The notes: a model not told the origin generated them from the letters alone. Positions 38,021-46,328 are shown, numbered from the stretch's first letter. The stretch: DNA of 64,000 bases from Agrobacterium tumefaciens (GCF_005221325.1 NZ_CP039889.1:558001-622000); one strand, 5' to 3'. Made by a program: numbers and translations.

Positions 38021-38521
38021 TTACTTCATTTCTCTGGTAATCGCGACAATGCTGCCCTTTATCAGCCGGTGGGCACTGGCCACCGAAATGCCGAGATGAC
38101 GCGCGATCTCCTCCATGTTGTAACCACCGAATCTGTGCATTTCCAATGCCACCCGTGCCTGAACCGGCAGGCCGGCCAAAATAGTCTGCATCTGCCGAAC
38201 TTCATCACAAAAAAGCGCATGTTCCTCCGGCGTGCCATTGTCCTGCGGCATGCCCCAGAAAGGTGTATCGTCCGGCCGTTCCCGAAGGTCCTGCCGACTG
38301 CGACGGCGATTGTCGAGCGCAAGGTTGCGAACGATGCGGAAGAGATAGGATTTGAGATTGGTAGGATTGCCGGAGGCTTCCGGAACAAATTTCAGGAAGG
38401 CCTCCTGAACCACGTCCTCCGCATCCGCACGCGACCCCAGAATAAGGGTGGCGTATTTGATCAGGTCGACCCTATGCGCGACGTAAGCGTTATAACGCTT
38501 GTCATCTTCCCGTATGCCCAT
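38021..38521 (-). CDS. fecI: ECF sigma factor, FecI type
   Basis: 166-residue extracytoplasmic-function sigma factor. Region 2 is visible as VDLIKYATLILGSRADAEDVVQEAFLKF with LKSYLFRIVRNLALDNRRR; region 4 as ARVALEMHRFGGYNMEEIARHLGISVASAHRLIKGSI. The gene precedes fecR by about 110 bases on the same strand. It probably activates the receptor-hemophore operon and is itself preceded by an iron-box-like palindrome at 38636-38650. Confidence 0.93.
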   Translation of the reverse strand: MGIREDDKRYNAYVAHRVDLIKYATLILGSRADAEDVVQEAFLKFVPEASGNPTNLKSYLFRIVRNLALDNRRRSRQDLRERPDDTPFWGMPQDNGTPEEHALFCDEVRQMQTILAGLPVQARVALEMHRFGGYNMEEIARHLGISVASAHRLIKGSIVAITREMK

Positions 38522-38635
38522 GTCTCAACCGAGAGAAATTCGAGGGATCAACGAAACCCGCCGGGGCCTGAATGGCCGCGCAGTTTTGCCGTCCGTAGCT
38601 CTAGCATCCAAAAGCCGCATCGAACAGATATTTCA

Positions 38636-38650
38636 TGATAATTATTATCA
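38636..38650. promoter_or_regulatory. Iron-responsive operator candidate (IRO/Fur-like palindrome)
   Basis: TGATAATTATTATCA is a perfect 15-bp palindrome and fits the TGA-N9-TCA pattern of rhizobial RirA (IRO) boxes as well as the core of a Fur box. It lies 115 bp upstream of the fecI start in a 211-bp gap. Confidence 0.6.
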
Positions 38651-38732
38651 AGAATTATGCCGTTAGCGGTCTATGTTTGACGACTTGCGGCCGACGAGAA
38701 CCCGGCTACAGATGCGGCCGGGTCTTGCTCTC

Positions 38733-39485
38733 TCAGATAGCCCCGTCGACGATCACCATCGGCCTGCCCTGCGAACATGGCTCGATGCGTGCATCGATGC
38801 GATAGATATCGCGCAGCATGGCAGGCGTAATCACCGCTTCGGTATTGCCGCTCACCACCATTTCGCCACGCGCAATCACCATCGTGTTTTCGCAATAACG
38901 GAGCGCATGGTTGAGGTCATGCAGGGCGATCAGCACGATCATGCCGGTTTTCTGCGCAAGATCAGAGACGAACCCCAGAACCTCGATCTGCCGATGAAGA
39001 TCGAGTGCGGAGGTCGGCTCGTCCATCAGCAGCACTTCCGGCTTGCGGGCGAGCGCCTGCGCCAGCGACACAAGCTGTCGCTGGCCACCGGACAGTTCGC
39101 CGAGGCCGCGAAAGGCGAGGTCGTGAATTTTCAGCGCCTTGAGAATGGCGTCGATCTCGAACAACTCATCATCATGGACGCGCCAGCCGCCGCCCTGCTT
39201 GGCCGAAAGAAGCACGGATTCATATACCGTCAGCACGGCGTTGGCGCCGGTATCCTGCGGCATGTAGCAGATGGCGCGGTTGCCGCGTGCCGTGTCGGAC
39301 AGTTCAACCAGGCCGGGGCCGGAAATGAGGCTGGCGATGCGCTTGAAAAGCGTCGATTTGCCGGCAGCGTTGGGACCGATCACGGCAGTAACGCTGCCGC
39401 TTTCGAGCGTATCGATGCCGACCTTGGAGAGGACTGTGGTGCGGCCGTAGGCAGCCCCGACATCCTTCAGTGCGAGCATTACCAT
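38733..39485 (-). CDS. Iron-siderophore/heme ABC transporter ATP-binding protein (FepC family)
   Basis: 250-residue ATPase of a FecCDE/BtuCD-type importer. Walker A GPNAAGKST, Q-loop YMPQDTGANAVLTV, signature LSGGQRQL, Walker [14 protein letters not shown] and H-loop ALHDLNHALRYC are intact. ATG 39485 has AGGAG seven bases upstream and overlaps the end of the permease gene. It is the last ABC gene before the fecI promoter region. Confidence 0.92.
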   Translation of the reverse strand: MVMLALKDVGAAYGRTTVLSKVGIDTLESGSVTAVIGPNAAGKSTLFKRIASLISGPGLVELSDTARGNRAICYMPQDTGANAVLTVYESVLLSAKQGGGWRVHDDELFEIDAILKALKIHDLAFRGLGELSGGQRQLVSLAQALARKPEVLLMDEPTSALDLHRQIEVLGFVSDLAQKTGMIVLIALHDLNHALRYCENTMVIARGEMVVSGNTEAVITPAMLRDIYRIDARIEPCSQGRPMVIVDGAI

Positions 39486-40546
39486 GCGCGTCTCCTGTTG
39501 CCGAAAATAAGCGCGAAGAAGAAAGGCACGCCAACAAGCGCCGTGATGACGCCAATCGGCAGGATCGCACCGGGAATGAGGATCTTGCTGATGACCGATG
39601 TTGCCGACAGAAGAAGCGCGCCGCAGATGATCGAGCCCGGCAGGAAGAAGCGCTGATCTTCACCCACCACCATGCGGGCGATGTGCGGCCCGACCAGCCC
39701 GACAAAGCCGATGGTGCCAACGAAAGAAACCGGAATGGCGGCGAGGAGGCTGACCGTCAGCATGGTCGTCAACCGCAGCCGGCGCACATTGATGCCCATG
39801 CTGGCCGCCTTGTCGTCGCCAAGCCTGAGTGCCGTCAGTGCCCAGGCTTGGCGCATGAACAGCGGTACGGTGACGACGAGAATGGCGGCGGTGATATAGA
39901 CCTTGTCCCAGGTCGCCTTGGTCAGGCTGCCCATGGTCCAGAAAACGACGGCGGCGAGCGCCTGTTCGGAAGCCAGATATTCGAGCAGCGACAGCGCCGC
40001 ATTGAAGGTGAAGACCAGCGCGATGCCGAGCAGGACGATGGTCTCCACCGTCACGCCGCGCATGGTGGAGGCGAAATGGATGAAGAGGGCTGCGACCATG
40101 GCCATGATGAAGGCATTGATCGGCACCATGTAATGCACGGCACCCGGAAAGATCGCCACCCCGCCGACAAGCGCCAGCGCCGCGCCGAAGCTTGCAGCGG
40201 CTGAAATGCCGAGCGTGAAGGGGCTGGCGAGCGGGTTGGACAGGATGGTCTGCATCTGCGCGCCCGCAACCGAAAGCGAGGCACCGACGGTAACCGCCAT
40301 CAGCGCGATCGGCATGCGGATATCCCAGATCACCACCCGCAGCTGGTTTCCGACGGCCGCCGGATCGGCAATGGTCGCCAGAACTTCCGATAGCGTATAA
40401 CGCGCCGGGCCGAGTGCCATGTCTGCTGCCATGCTGAAACACAGGGCGAGGAAAAGCCCGACGAGGATGAGGATCCTGCGCGCGGCAAGGGCACGATATT
40501 GATCGCGCCCGCTGACGCCATCGGCGCTTTCATTCAGCGAAGTCAT
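39479..40546 (-). CDS. Iron-siderophore/heme ABC transporter permease (FecCD family)
   Basis: 355-residue permease with about ten hydrophobic spans. Family features include SVAGAQMQTILSNPLASPFTLGISAAASFGAAL and GFVGLVGPHIARMVVGEDQRFFLPGSIICGALLL. A single permease gene suggests a homodimer. It overlaps the stop of the upstream binding-protein gene by four bases and the ATPase start downstream, so the three are tightly coupled. Confidence 0.92.
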   Translation of the reverse strand: MTSLNESADGVSGRDQYRALAARRILILVGLFLALCFSMAADMALGPARYTLSEVLATIADPAAVGNQLRVVIWDIRMPIALMAVTVGASLSVAGAQMQTILSNPLASPFTLGISAAASFGAALALVGGVAIFPGAVHYMVPINAFIMAMVAALFIHFASTMRGVTVETIVLLGIALVFTFNAALSLLEYLASEQALAAVVFWTMGSLTKATWDKVYITAAILVVTVPLFMRQAWALTALRLGDDKAASMGINVRRLRLTTMLTVSLLAAIPVSFVGTIGFVGLVGPHIARMVVGEDQRFFLPGSIICGALLLSATSVISKILIPGAILPIGVITALVGVPFFFALIFGNRRRAW

Positions 40547-41682
40547 TGGTTCAAACCTTTTTCGAGCGAGGCGAAATAGCCCGGCTTATAGGTGATGGGG
40601 AGGAATTTCCGGTGGAATTCCTCAAAATTCTTTCCCGGATCGAGATCGGCGAAGAGATCGGGATGGAACCACTTGGCAAATTGCTGGATCGGGAAGAACT
40701 CGTAAGGCGCGCCGTAGAACTGGTGCCAGACGGCATGGACATTGCCTTGCTTGACGGCATTCAGTTCCGGAAACGGCGTGCGCTTCATCAGATTGGCAAG
40801 CCTTACGCGGGAAAGCGCCATATCGGCGCCGCGTCCGACGGGAACGAACTGGTTGATATCGGATTCCGCCGCCCAGTTGGAGCCGGTGACGATGACATGA
40901 TCAGGATCGGCAATCACCAGCTGCTCGGGATTGAGATCGCCGAAGGTCGTCTTGATGATGCCGTCGGCAATATTGTGGCCGCCGGCGAGATCGACCATCG
41001 CACCGAAATTGACCGGACCGAAGGTGCGGCAGCAATTGTCTTCGCCGGAAATGCCGGGTGCACGCTCTATGAAAACCTTCAGACGCTTCAGGTCCTTGAC
41101 GCCGGCAAGGCGGTCGGTCACGCGGGCGATTTCAGCGCGGCGATAGGCGATGAATTCCCTGGCGCGCTCTTCGGCGCCGAAGAGTTTGCCGAGGATTTCG
41201 ATGGAAGCTTCGCTGTTCTTTTCGGGATCAATGCGGAAATCGAGATAGATGACCTTGATACCGGCAGCCGCGGCCTTGTCTTCGAAACCGCTTTCCTTCG
41301 CGGATTTTTCCGCTTCCAGATTGAGGGTAATCACATCAGGCGACAGGGTGATGGCCGTTTCCAGGCTGAAATCACCCTGCGGCACATAACCGAAACGCGG
41401 CAGTTTTTCGATCTGAGGGAAACGCTCGACATAGGCGGCGTAGCTGTCCGGATCCTTCTTGAGGAGATCGTCACGCCAGCCGACGATGGTATCGAAGGTC
41501 TGATCGCCCTTGAGCGCCGCGATGACATGCACCTGACGGGCCTCACCAACGATGACGCGCTTGGCCGGCAGGTCCAGCTCGACCTTGCGCCCGGTGACAT
41601 CGGTAATCTCTCCGGCCTGCGCCGTCATGGCGAGAAGGGAGAAGGCCAGCACCGCAAGATGCCTGAGAGCGTTGAGCCGCAT
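40543..41682 (-). CDS. Iron-type ABC transporter substrate-binding protein, copy 2
   Basis: 379-residue class-III binding protein. Signal peptide ends near TAQAGEITDVTGRKVELDLPAKRVIVGEARQ. It is a paralogue of the protein encoded just upstream: both have VGWRDDL, an ERAxG strand, a Cys-Cys pair (NCCRTFG here), AVKQGNVHAVWHQFYGAPYEF and a C-terminal LPITYKPGYF. GAGGA precedes the ATG. A strong hairpin separates it from the first copy. These are longer than ordinary BtuF-type proteins, so they may bind a bulky iron chelate or heme. Confidence 0.88.
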   Translation of the reverse strand: MRLNALRHLAVLAFSLLAMTAQAGEITDVTGRKVELDLPAKRVIVGEARQVHVIAALKGDQTFDTIVGWRDDLLKKDPDSYAAYVERFPQIEKLPRFGYVPQGDFSLETAITLSPDVITLNLEAEKSAKESGFEDKAAAAGIKVIYLDFRIDPEKNSEASIEILGKLFGAEERAREFIAYRRAEIARVTDRLAGVKDLKRLKVFIERAPGISGEDNCCRTFGPVNFGAMVDLAGGHNIADGIIKTTFGDLNPEQLVIADPDHVIVTGSNWAAESDINQFVPVGRGADMALSRVRLANLMKRTPFPELNAVKQGNVHAVWHQFYGAPYEFFPIQQFAKWFHPDLFADLDPGKNFEEFHRKFLPITYKPGYFASLEKGLNQ

Positions 41683-41713
41683 GAGAAATCCTCACTGAGT
41701 TCCTAAACAAAAC

Positions 41714-41741
41714 GATGAAGCCGCAGGACTGCGGCTTCATC
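41714..41741 (-). terminator. Strong intra-operon hairpin between the two binding-protein genes
   Basis: GATGAAGCCGCAG at 41714-41726 and CTGCGGCTTCATC at 41729-41741 form a nearly uninterrupted 12-13 bp stem; on the minus strand it is followed by GTTTTGTTTAG. It should terminate most transcripts after the first binding-protein gene and let a minority read into the transporter. Confidence 0.75.
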
Positions 41742-41778
41742 CATCGATCGGACGGCGCTCCCCTTCACCGTCCCTGTC

Positions 41779-42912
41779 TTATTTCGCGTCCTTCAGCGAC
41801 ACGAAGTAGCCGGGCTTGTAGTCAAGCGGCAGGAAGCGGGCATGCAATTCCCTAAAGGTCGCCTCGGGATCGAGATCCTTAAAGAGGTCCGGATGCAGCC
41901 ACTTGGCGATTTCCTGAATGGCCACGAACTGATACGGGTTGTTATAGAACTGGTGCCAGATGGCGTGGACATTGCCGTCCTTGACCGCCTGCACGCCGGT
42001 GAAAGCCGGACGCTTGGTCAGGTTTTCAAGCTTGCGATGGGCTTCCTTCAGATCTGCGCCATAACCGACACCGACCCAGTTGCCGCCGGGAACATAACCG
42101 TTCCAGTTGCCACCCGTGATGATGATCTGTTCCGGGTTGGAGGCGATGATCTGTTCCGGATTGACGTTGCCGAAAGTGCCGGGAATGATGTCCTTGGCCA
42201 TGTTGATGCCGCCGGCGAGCTCGACCATCTTGCCGAAATTCTCGTTGCCGAAGGACATGCAGCAATCGTCGGAATAACCGCCGGCGCGCTCCATGAACAC
42301 GACAGGCTTCTTCGGATTGGCCTTTTCGAGCGTATCGGTGACCTTGGCGATGGAGTCGGCGCGGAACTTGATGAAGTCTTCGGCGATCTTTTCCTTGCCC
42401 GTCAGCTGGCCCATCAGGCGCATGCTCGGCTCGGTATTTTCCATCGGCTTTTCGCGGAAGTCGACATAAACAAGCGGAATGCCGACCTTGGCGAGTTTTT
42501 CGATATAGCCCGCTTCTTCGGTTGCCGTCTTGGCGTCGATGTTCATCAGGATCACGTCGGGCTTCAGCGCAACCGCCTGCTCGATGTCGAATGTGCCGTC
42601 CTTCATACCGCCGAAAGTCGGCAGCTTGGCGACCTCAGGATATTTCGCGAGATAGGCCGCATAGGTTTCCGGATCGGCTTTCGCCAGGTCATCGCGCCAG
42701 CCAACAACGTGCTGGAAAGGGTTTTCCTTGTCGAGCGCCGCCAGGAAATAGATCTGACGGCCTTCACCGAGGATCACATGCGAAACGGGCACATTGACTT
42801 CGACATCGCGGCCGGTCACATCCTTGACGGTGACTTTTTCGGCAAATGCCGGCCATGCGGCGGATACGAGAAGGCCAAGGGCAAGTGCCGCGGATTTGGC
42901 TGAGATGCGCAT
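41779..42912 (-). CDS. Iron-type ABC transporter substrate-binding protein, copy 1
   Basis: 377-residue class-III binding protein with signal peptide (SAALALGLLVSAAWPAFAEKV). Central stretch AGGYSDDCCMSFGNENFGKMVELAGG carries the same Cys-Cys motif as the second copy; the C-terminal part has AVKDGNVHAIWHQFYNNPYQFVAIQEIAKWLHPDLFKDLDPE and LPLDYKPGYF. Ribosome site GGAGAG lies ahead of the ATG. First gene of the minus-strand iron block, downstream of two iron-box-like sites. Confidence 0.88.
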   Translation of the reverse strand: MRISAKSAALALGLLVSAAWPAFAEKVTVKDVTGRDVEVNVPVSHVILGEGRQIYFLAALDKENPFQHVVGWRDDLAKADPETYAAYLAKYPEVAKLPTFGGMKDGTFDIEQAVALKPDVILMNIDAKTATEEAGYIEKLAKVGIPLVYVDFREKPMENTEPSMRLMGQLTGKEKIAEDFIKFRADSIAKVTDTLEKANPKKPVVFMERAGGYSDDCCMSFGNENFGKMVELAGGINMAKDIIPGTFGNVNPEQIIASNPEQIIITGGNWNGYVPGGNWVGVGYGADLKEAHRKLENLTKRPAFTGVQAVKDGNVHAIWHQFYNNPYQFVAIQEIAKWLHPDLFKDLDPEATFRELHARFLPLDYKPGYFVSLKDAK

Positions 42913-42957
42913 CGGATATTGCTCTCCAGTGTTGACTGGCGCGGCTGTATTATTTTC

Positions 42958-42972
42958 TGACTGTACTAGTCA
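42958..42972. promoter_or_regulatory. Possible RirA/IRO box (TGA-N9-TCA)
   Basis: TGACTGTACTAGTCA has 5-bp inverted arms (TGACT/AGTCA) and fits the TGA-N9-TCA pattern. It is 46 bp upstream of the binding-protein start, in the promoter region shared with the divergent methyltransferase. The inner bases are less AT-rich than usual IRO boxes. Confidence 0.4.
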
Positions 42973-42982
42973 ACATTTATGT

Positions 42983-42999
42983 TTTAGAGCCATTCTTAA
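42983..42999. promoter_or_regulatory. Possible Irr (ICE-like) box
   Basis: TTTAGAGCCATTCTTAA agrees at 12 of 14 defined positions with the TTTAGAA-N3-TTCTAAA iron control element bound by Irr in rhizobia, as I recall it. It lies between the divergent binding-protein and methyltransferase genes, 27 bp from the latter's start. Confidence 0.45.
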
Positions 43000-43025
43000 C
43001 TGACCGGTACATGAGCTGAAGACCG

Positions 43026-43850
43026 ATGATCGACACTATCCAGTATGGCAAAAACGACAGCCTGAGAGACGAGATAAAGGCCTATTGGTCCGGCCGCGCC
43101 GCGACTTTCGACCTTTCACCCGGGCACGAAATTTTCTCCGAGGACGAGCGCGCGGCCTGGCACGCGCTTATCCTGAAACATCTGGGTCGCGGTGAGGGAC
43201 GCAAGGCGCTCGATCTCGCCAGCGGAACCGGCGTCATCTCGCACCTGATGGACGATCTCGGCTTTCAGGTCACCGGCATGGACTGGTCCGAGACGATGCT
43301 GGGGCTTGCCCGGGAAAAGGCGAAAAGCCGTGGGCGCAACATCCGCTTTTTTGTCGGCGACGCCGAAAATACGATGGAGCCGGACGAAAGCGCCGACGTC
43401 ATCATCACCCGCCATCTGGTCTGGACGCTGGTGGACCCGCAGGCAAGCTTTGCCGAATGGTTCCGCGTTCTGAAACCCGGCGGGCAACTGCTGATCGTCG
43501 ATGGCGATTTCGTCAATACCGGCTGGCGCGAAAAGCTGGTCAAGAAACTGGCCGCCGGCCTGGAGAGCATCGGCCTCGTCAAACCGGACCAGCCGCACAA
43601 GCCGGCAGACCCGGAAAACACCTTCAACAGCATCCTCTCACGGGTCCATTTTTCGAAGGGTGCGAGGGCCGGCGATGTCGCGACGATGTTGCGTGGGGCC
43701 GGTTTCGAGCCTGTCTCGATCGATCAGGAACTTCAGGCCATTCACCGCGCCCAGGCGAAAAACTTCAGCCTGCTGAAGGGCATCCTGCGCGGGCTGCAGC
43801 ACCGTTATGCGGTCTGTGCGGTGAAGCCGGATGTTTCTGGTAAGGGCTGA
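43026..43850 (+). CDS. SAM-dependent class I methyltransferase
   Basis: 274-residue soluble methyltransferase. SAM-binding motif I is ALDLASGTGVIS (about residues 61-72), with FQVTGMDWSETML as motif II region and GDAENTMEPDESADVIITRHLVWTL and LKPGGQLLIVDGD as motifs III/post. N-terminal YWSGRAATFDLSPGHE is usual for small-molecule methyltransferases of the UbiE type. It is divergent from the iron transporter genes and shares their promoter region, which suggests iron-linked expression and perhaps a role on the imported chelate or porphyrin; this is inference. Confidence 0.85.
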   Translation: MIDTIQYGKNDSLRDEIKAYWSGRAATFDLSPGHEIFSEDERAAWHALILKHLGRGEGRKALDLASGTGVISHLMDDLGFQVTGMDWSETMLGLAREKAKSRGRNIRFFVGDAENTMEPDESADVIITRHLVWTLVDPQASFAEWFRVLKPGGQLLIVDGDFVNTGWREKLVKKLAAGLESIGLVKPDQPHKPADPENTFNSILSRVHFSKGARAGDVATMLRGAGFEPVSIDQELQAIHRAQAKNFSLLKGILRGLQHRYAVCAVKPDVSGKG

Positions 43851-43885
43851 GGAAAGCCGCAGTCCCCTTCACTATCCGCATACAC

Positions 43886-43974
43886 GACGTCATCCTCGGG
43901 CCTGTCCCGAGGATCCAATCACGTATCGCAAAATCAACGCGTTGCAGATGCTCGGGACAGGCCCGAGCATGACG
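43886..43974. repeat. RIME-like intergenic repeat, copy A
   Basis: 89-bp element built from two palindromes, 43893-43913 (TCCTCGGGCCTGTCCCGAGGA) and 43948-43970, joined by a 34-bp spacer. An inverted copy with five mismatches lies at 55636-55724. The double-palindrome layout is that of the Rhizobium intergenic mosaic element family. Confidence 0.8.
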
Positions 43975-44026
43975 GAAGCACCCTCCCAGACAATCCAGAC
44001 CGCCACTCAAGACTTCCGCAGAATAC

Positions 44027-44506
44027 TCATTTTTCCGCCCGCTCGAAAAGATCATCAAGCCGGGTCTTGGCCCGGCCGGGCACATCGACTTCCCTGTAGC
44101 TTTGCGACAGCGCCGCCTCGCCCACCTTGATCAGCATGACCATGCCCATGCCGTAATGCGGCGAGCATTTGATGCCGTAAAAGCCCGGTTTTTCAAACCC
44201 GGTCTCGAACTCGTCATTGATCCGGCTTTTGAACCCTTCGGCACCTTCGGGAATCATGCCGTCGATGGTCGCGGCATTGTGGCTCTTGTGGGTTGGCACG
44301 AAGCGCACGCGGTCACCGGGGGCGATTTCCAGGAAATCGGGCTCGAACACCATCGGGCCTTTTTCGCCCCGGTTCAGCATCTTCACCTCGAAGGTCTCGG
44401 CGGAAGCAAGAAGGGGAAATCCTGTGGCCACCACGGCAATTGCGGCAGCGGCGCAAAACCGTCTGCCCTTTGCAGCAGCGTCTGCGAGCGTCGTGAATGT
44501 CATCAT
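44027..44506 (-). CDS. Pseudoazurin (blue copper protein)
   Basis: 159-residue periplasmic cupredoxin. Signal peptide ends at LLASAE; the mature domain has FEVKMLNRGEKGPMVFEPDFLEIAPGDRV. Type-1 copper ligands are His76 (HKSHN), Cys114, His117 and Met122 (CSPHYGMGM), with the spacing of known pseudoazurins, plus a C-terminal extension of about 25 residues. Pseudoazurins usually donate electrons to nitrite reductase, which is not encoded here. Its ATG overlaps the stop of the ABC ATPase gene (ATGA), so it is coupled to a cobalamin-riboswitch operon, an unusual setting. Confidence 0.92.
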   Translation of the reverse strand: MMTFTTLADAAAKGRRFCAAAAIAVVATGFPLLASAETFEVKMLNRGEKGPMVFEPDFLEIAPGDRVRFVPTHKSHNAATIDGMIPEGAEGFKSRINDEFETGFEKPGFYGIKCSPHYGMGMVMLIKVGEAALSQSYREVDVPGRAKTRLDDLFERAEK

Positions 44507-45303
44507 CGTGCCAGTACTTTCCTTGCTGGATCAACCCGTCCATGGGCTGGCAGAAAACGAATATGGGAAAAACCACCCTCGTCCGTGGTGACAACACATT
44601 CCACCCCGAAGACGTCGGCGATCCTTGCCGCCGTCAAAACTTCGCGCGGCGGCCCGATAGCGATCATCTCTCCCCGATGCATGATGGCGACGCGGTCGCA
44701 GAACATGGCGGCATGATTGAGATCATGCAGCGCCGCCACGACCGTCAACCCCTGCCGGCGCACCAGATCGAGCAGGCCGATCTGGTGGCCGATATCGAGG
44801 TGATTGGTTGGTTCGTCCAGCAGCAGAATGTGCGGCTCCTGCGCCAAGGCTCGGGCAATATGCAGGCGCTGCCGTTCACCACCGGAAAGGTGGTGCCAGC
44901 TGCGCTCCGCCTTGTCGGCCATGTCGACATTGGCAAGTGCTGCATCAACGATAGCGCTGTCATTCTCCGACCAGCCGGAAAGCGGGCCGAGATAGGGCGT
45001 GCGCCCAAGCTCCACCGCCTGTCGTGCGGTAATTCGCTCGGTGGTTTCGGCCTGCTGCTCCACGAAGGCCAGCCGGCGGGCGAGTTCGCGCCGCCCCAAT
45101 GAGCCAAGCCGTTCCTCGCCAAGCGTAACGTGGCCCCTGCGCGGTTTGCGGATGCCAGCCAGCATGGACAGAAGCGTGCTCTTGCCGGACCCGTTCGGGC
45201 CAATGATGCCGAGAAACTCCCCGGAACCGACATCGAGCGAGACGCCACGGACGATATCGATATTGCCGGCATGGAAATGCAGGCCGTGGGCGGATAATTT
45301 CAT
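44503..45303 (-). CDS. btuD: ABC transporter ATP-binding protein, BtuD/FepC family
   Basis: 266-residue ATPase of a vitamin B12/iron-type importer. Walker A GPNGSGKST (35-43), signature LSGGERQR (139-146), Walker B ILLLDEPTNHLDI and H-loop AALHDLNHAAMFCD are intact. Overlaps the permease gene by four bases upstream and the pseudoazurin gene downstream. The cobalamin riboswitch ahead of the operon favours a cobalamin or corrinoid substrate. Confidence 0.88.
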   Translation of the reverse strand: MKLSAHGLHFHAGNIDIVRGVSLDVGSGEFLGIIGPNGSGKSTLLSMLAGIRKPRRGHVTLGEERLGSLGRRELARRLAFVEQQAETTERITARQAVELGRTPYLGPLSGWSENDSAIVDAALANVDMADKAERSWHHLSGGERQRLHIARALAQEPHILLLDEPTNHLDIGHQIGLLDLVRRQGLTVVAALHDLNHAAMFCDRVAIMHRGEMIAIGPPREVLTAARIADVFGVECVVTTDEGGFSHIRFLPAHGRVDPARKVLAR

Positions 45304-46328
45304 GACCGCCCTCTCTTCTGCCCCAGAATGAATGCGAAGGCGGGCGCGCCGACCAGCGCGGTAATGACACCGATCGGCAGCACCTGGCCCGGAATGACGA
45401 TGCGCGAGAGAATATCCGCGATGATCATGAATACCGCGCCCGTCAGCGCCGTCACCGGCAGCAATATGCCATGGCGGACACCAACGAAGATGCGTGAGGC
45501 ATGCGGAATGACGAGCCCTACAAAACCGATGGAACCGACCAGCGACACCATCGCGGCCGTCATGATTGCGGAAACAGAGATCAGCACCGCATAGACCCAG
45601 CGCACCGGAATGCCGAGCGAGGCTGCCGCCTGACCGCCAAAGGCGAAGGCATCGAGCGCACGGGCATACCAGAGGCAGACCGCAAGGCCGGCAAGGCTGA
45701 TTGGCAGCGCCAGCCAGACATCCGGCCAGCGCACGCCGGAAAGATTGCCGAGCAGCCAGAACATGATGCCGCGCGCCTGTTCGGCATTGGCGGATTTGGT
45801 GACGATGAAAGAGGTCATGGCGTTGAACAGCTGCGAACCGGCAACGCCCGCCAGAATGATGGCGCTGTTGCCATGCCCCGCCCGCACGGCCAGAAGGCTG
45901 ACCAGCGAAAAAGCGACGAAAGCGCCGATGAGAGCGCCGGCCGGCATCGTCAGAAACCCTGCGCCGAAACCCAGAAGAGCCACGGCGACGGCACCGGTGG
46001 AGGCGCCGGCGGAGATGCCGAGAATATAGGGATCGGCAAGCGGGTTGCGCAAAAGCGATTGCAGCACCGCCCCGGCGAGCGCCAGCGACGCCCCGCAGCA
46101 GGCGGCAACAACGGCGCGGCTGAGGCGGTAGCTCCAGACGATGCCCTCATCCAGCGGCTCAAGCGGATAACCCGCGTGGAAAACGCGGTTGGCGATGGTT
46201 TTCGCCACGACATCGAAAGGAATGGCGGTCTCGCCGATGGCCGCCCCGGCCATCAGCGCGACAAGCAGCAGGGCGAGCGCGGCAAAAACTAGCCCCGCCC
46301 TGCCAAGTTGGGTGGAGAAACGGTTCAC
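45300..46328 (-). CDS. btuC: ABC transporter permease, BtuC/FecCD family
   Basis: 342-residue permease with about ten hydrophobic spans. Family stretches: SLALAGAVLQSLLRNPLADPYILGISAGASTGAVAVALLG and GFVGLVIPHASRIFVGVRHGILLPVTALTGAVFMI. It overlaps the binding-protein stop by four bases. Assigned to cobalamin uptake by the riboswitch; by sequence alone an iron-siderophore role could not be excluded. Confidence 0.88.
   Translation of the reverse strand: MNRFSTQLGRAGLVFAALALLLVALMAGAAIGETAIPFDVVAKTIANRVFHAGYPLEPLDEGIVWSYRLSRAVVAACCGASLALAGAVLQSLLRNPLADPYILGISAGASTGAVAVALLGFGAGFLTMPAGALIGAFVAFSLVSLLAVRAGHGNSAIILAGVAGSQLFNAMTSFIVTKSANAEQARGIMFWLLGNLSGVRWPDVWLALPISLAGLAVCLWYARALDAFAFGGQAAASLGIPVRWVYAVLISVSAIMTAAMVSLVGSIGFVGLVIPHASRIFVGVRHGILLPVTALTGAVFMIIADILSRIVIPGQVLPIGVITALVGAPAFAFILGQKRGRS

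Noticed and set aside
43886..43974. CRISPR repeat or insertion-sequence end
   Set aside because: The element has two internal palindromes, only two copies 11.7 kb apart in inverted orientation, no spacers and no transposase.
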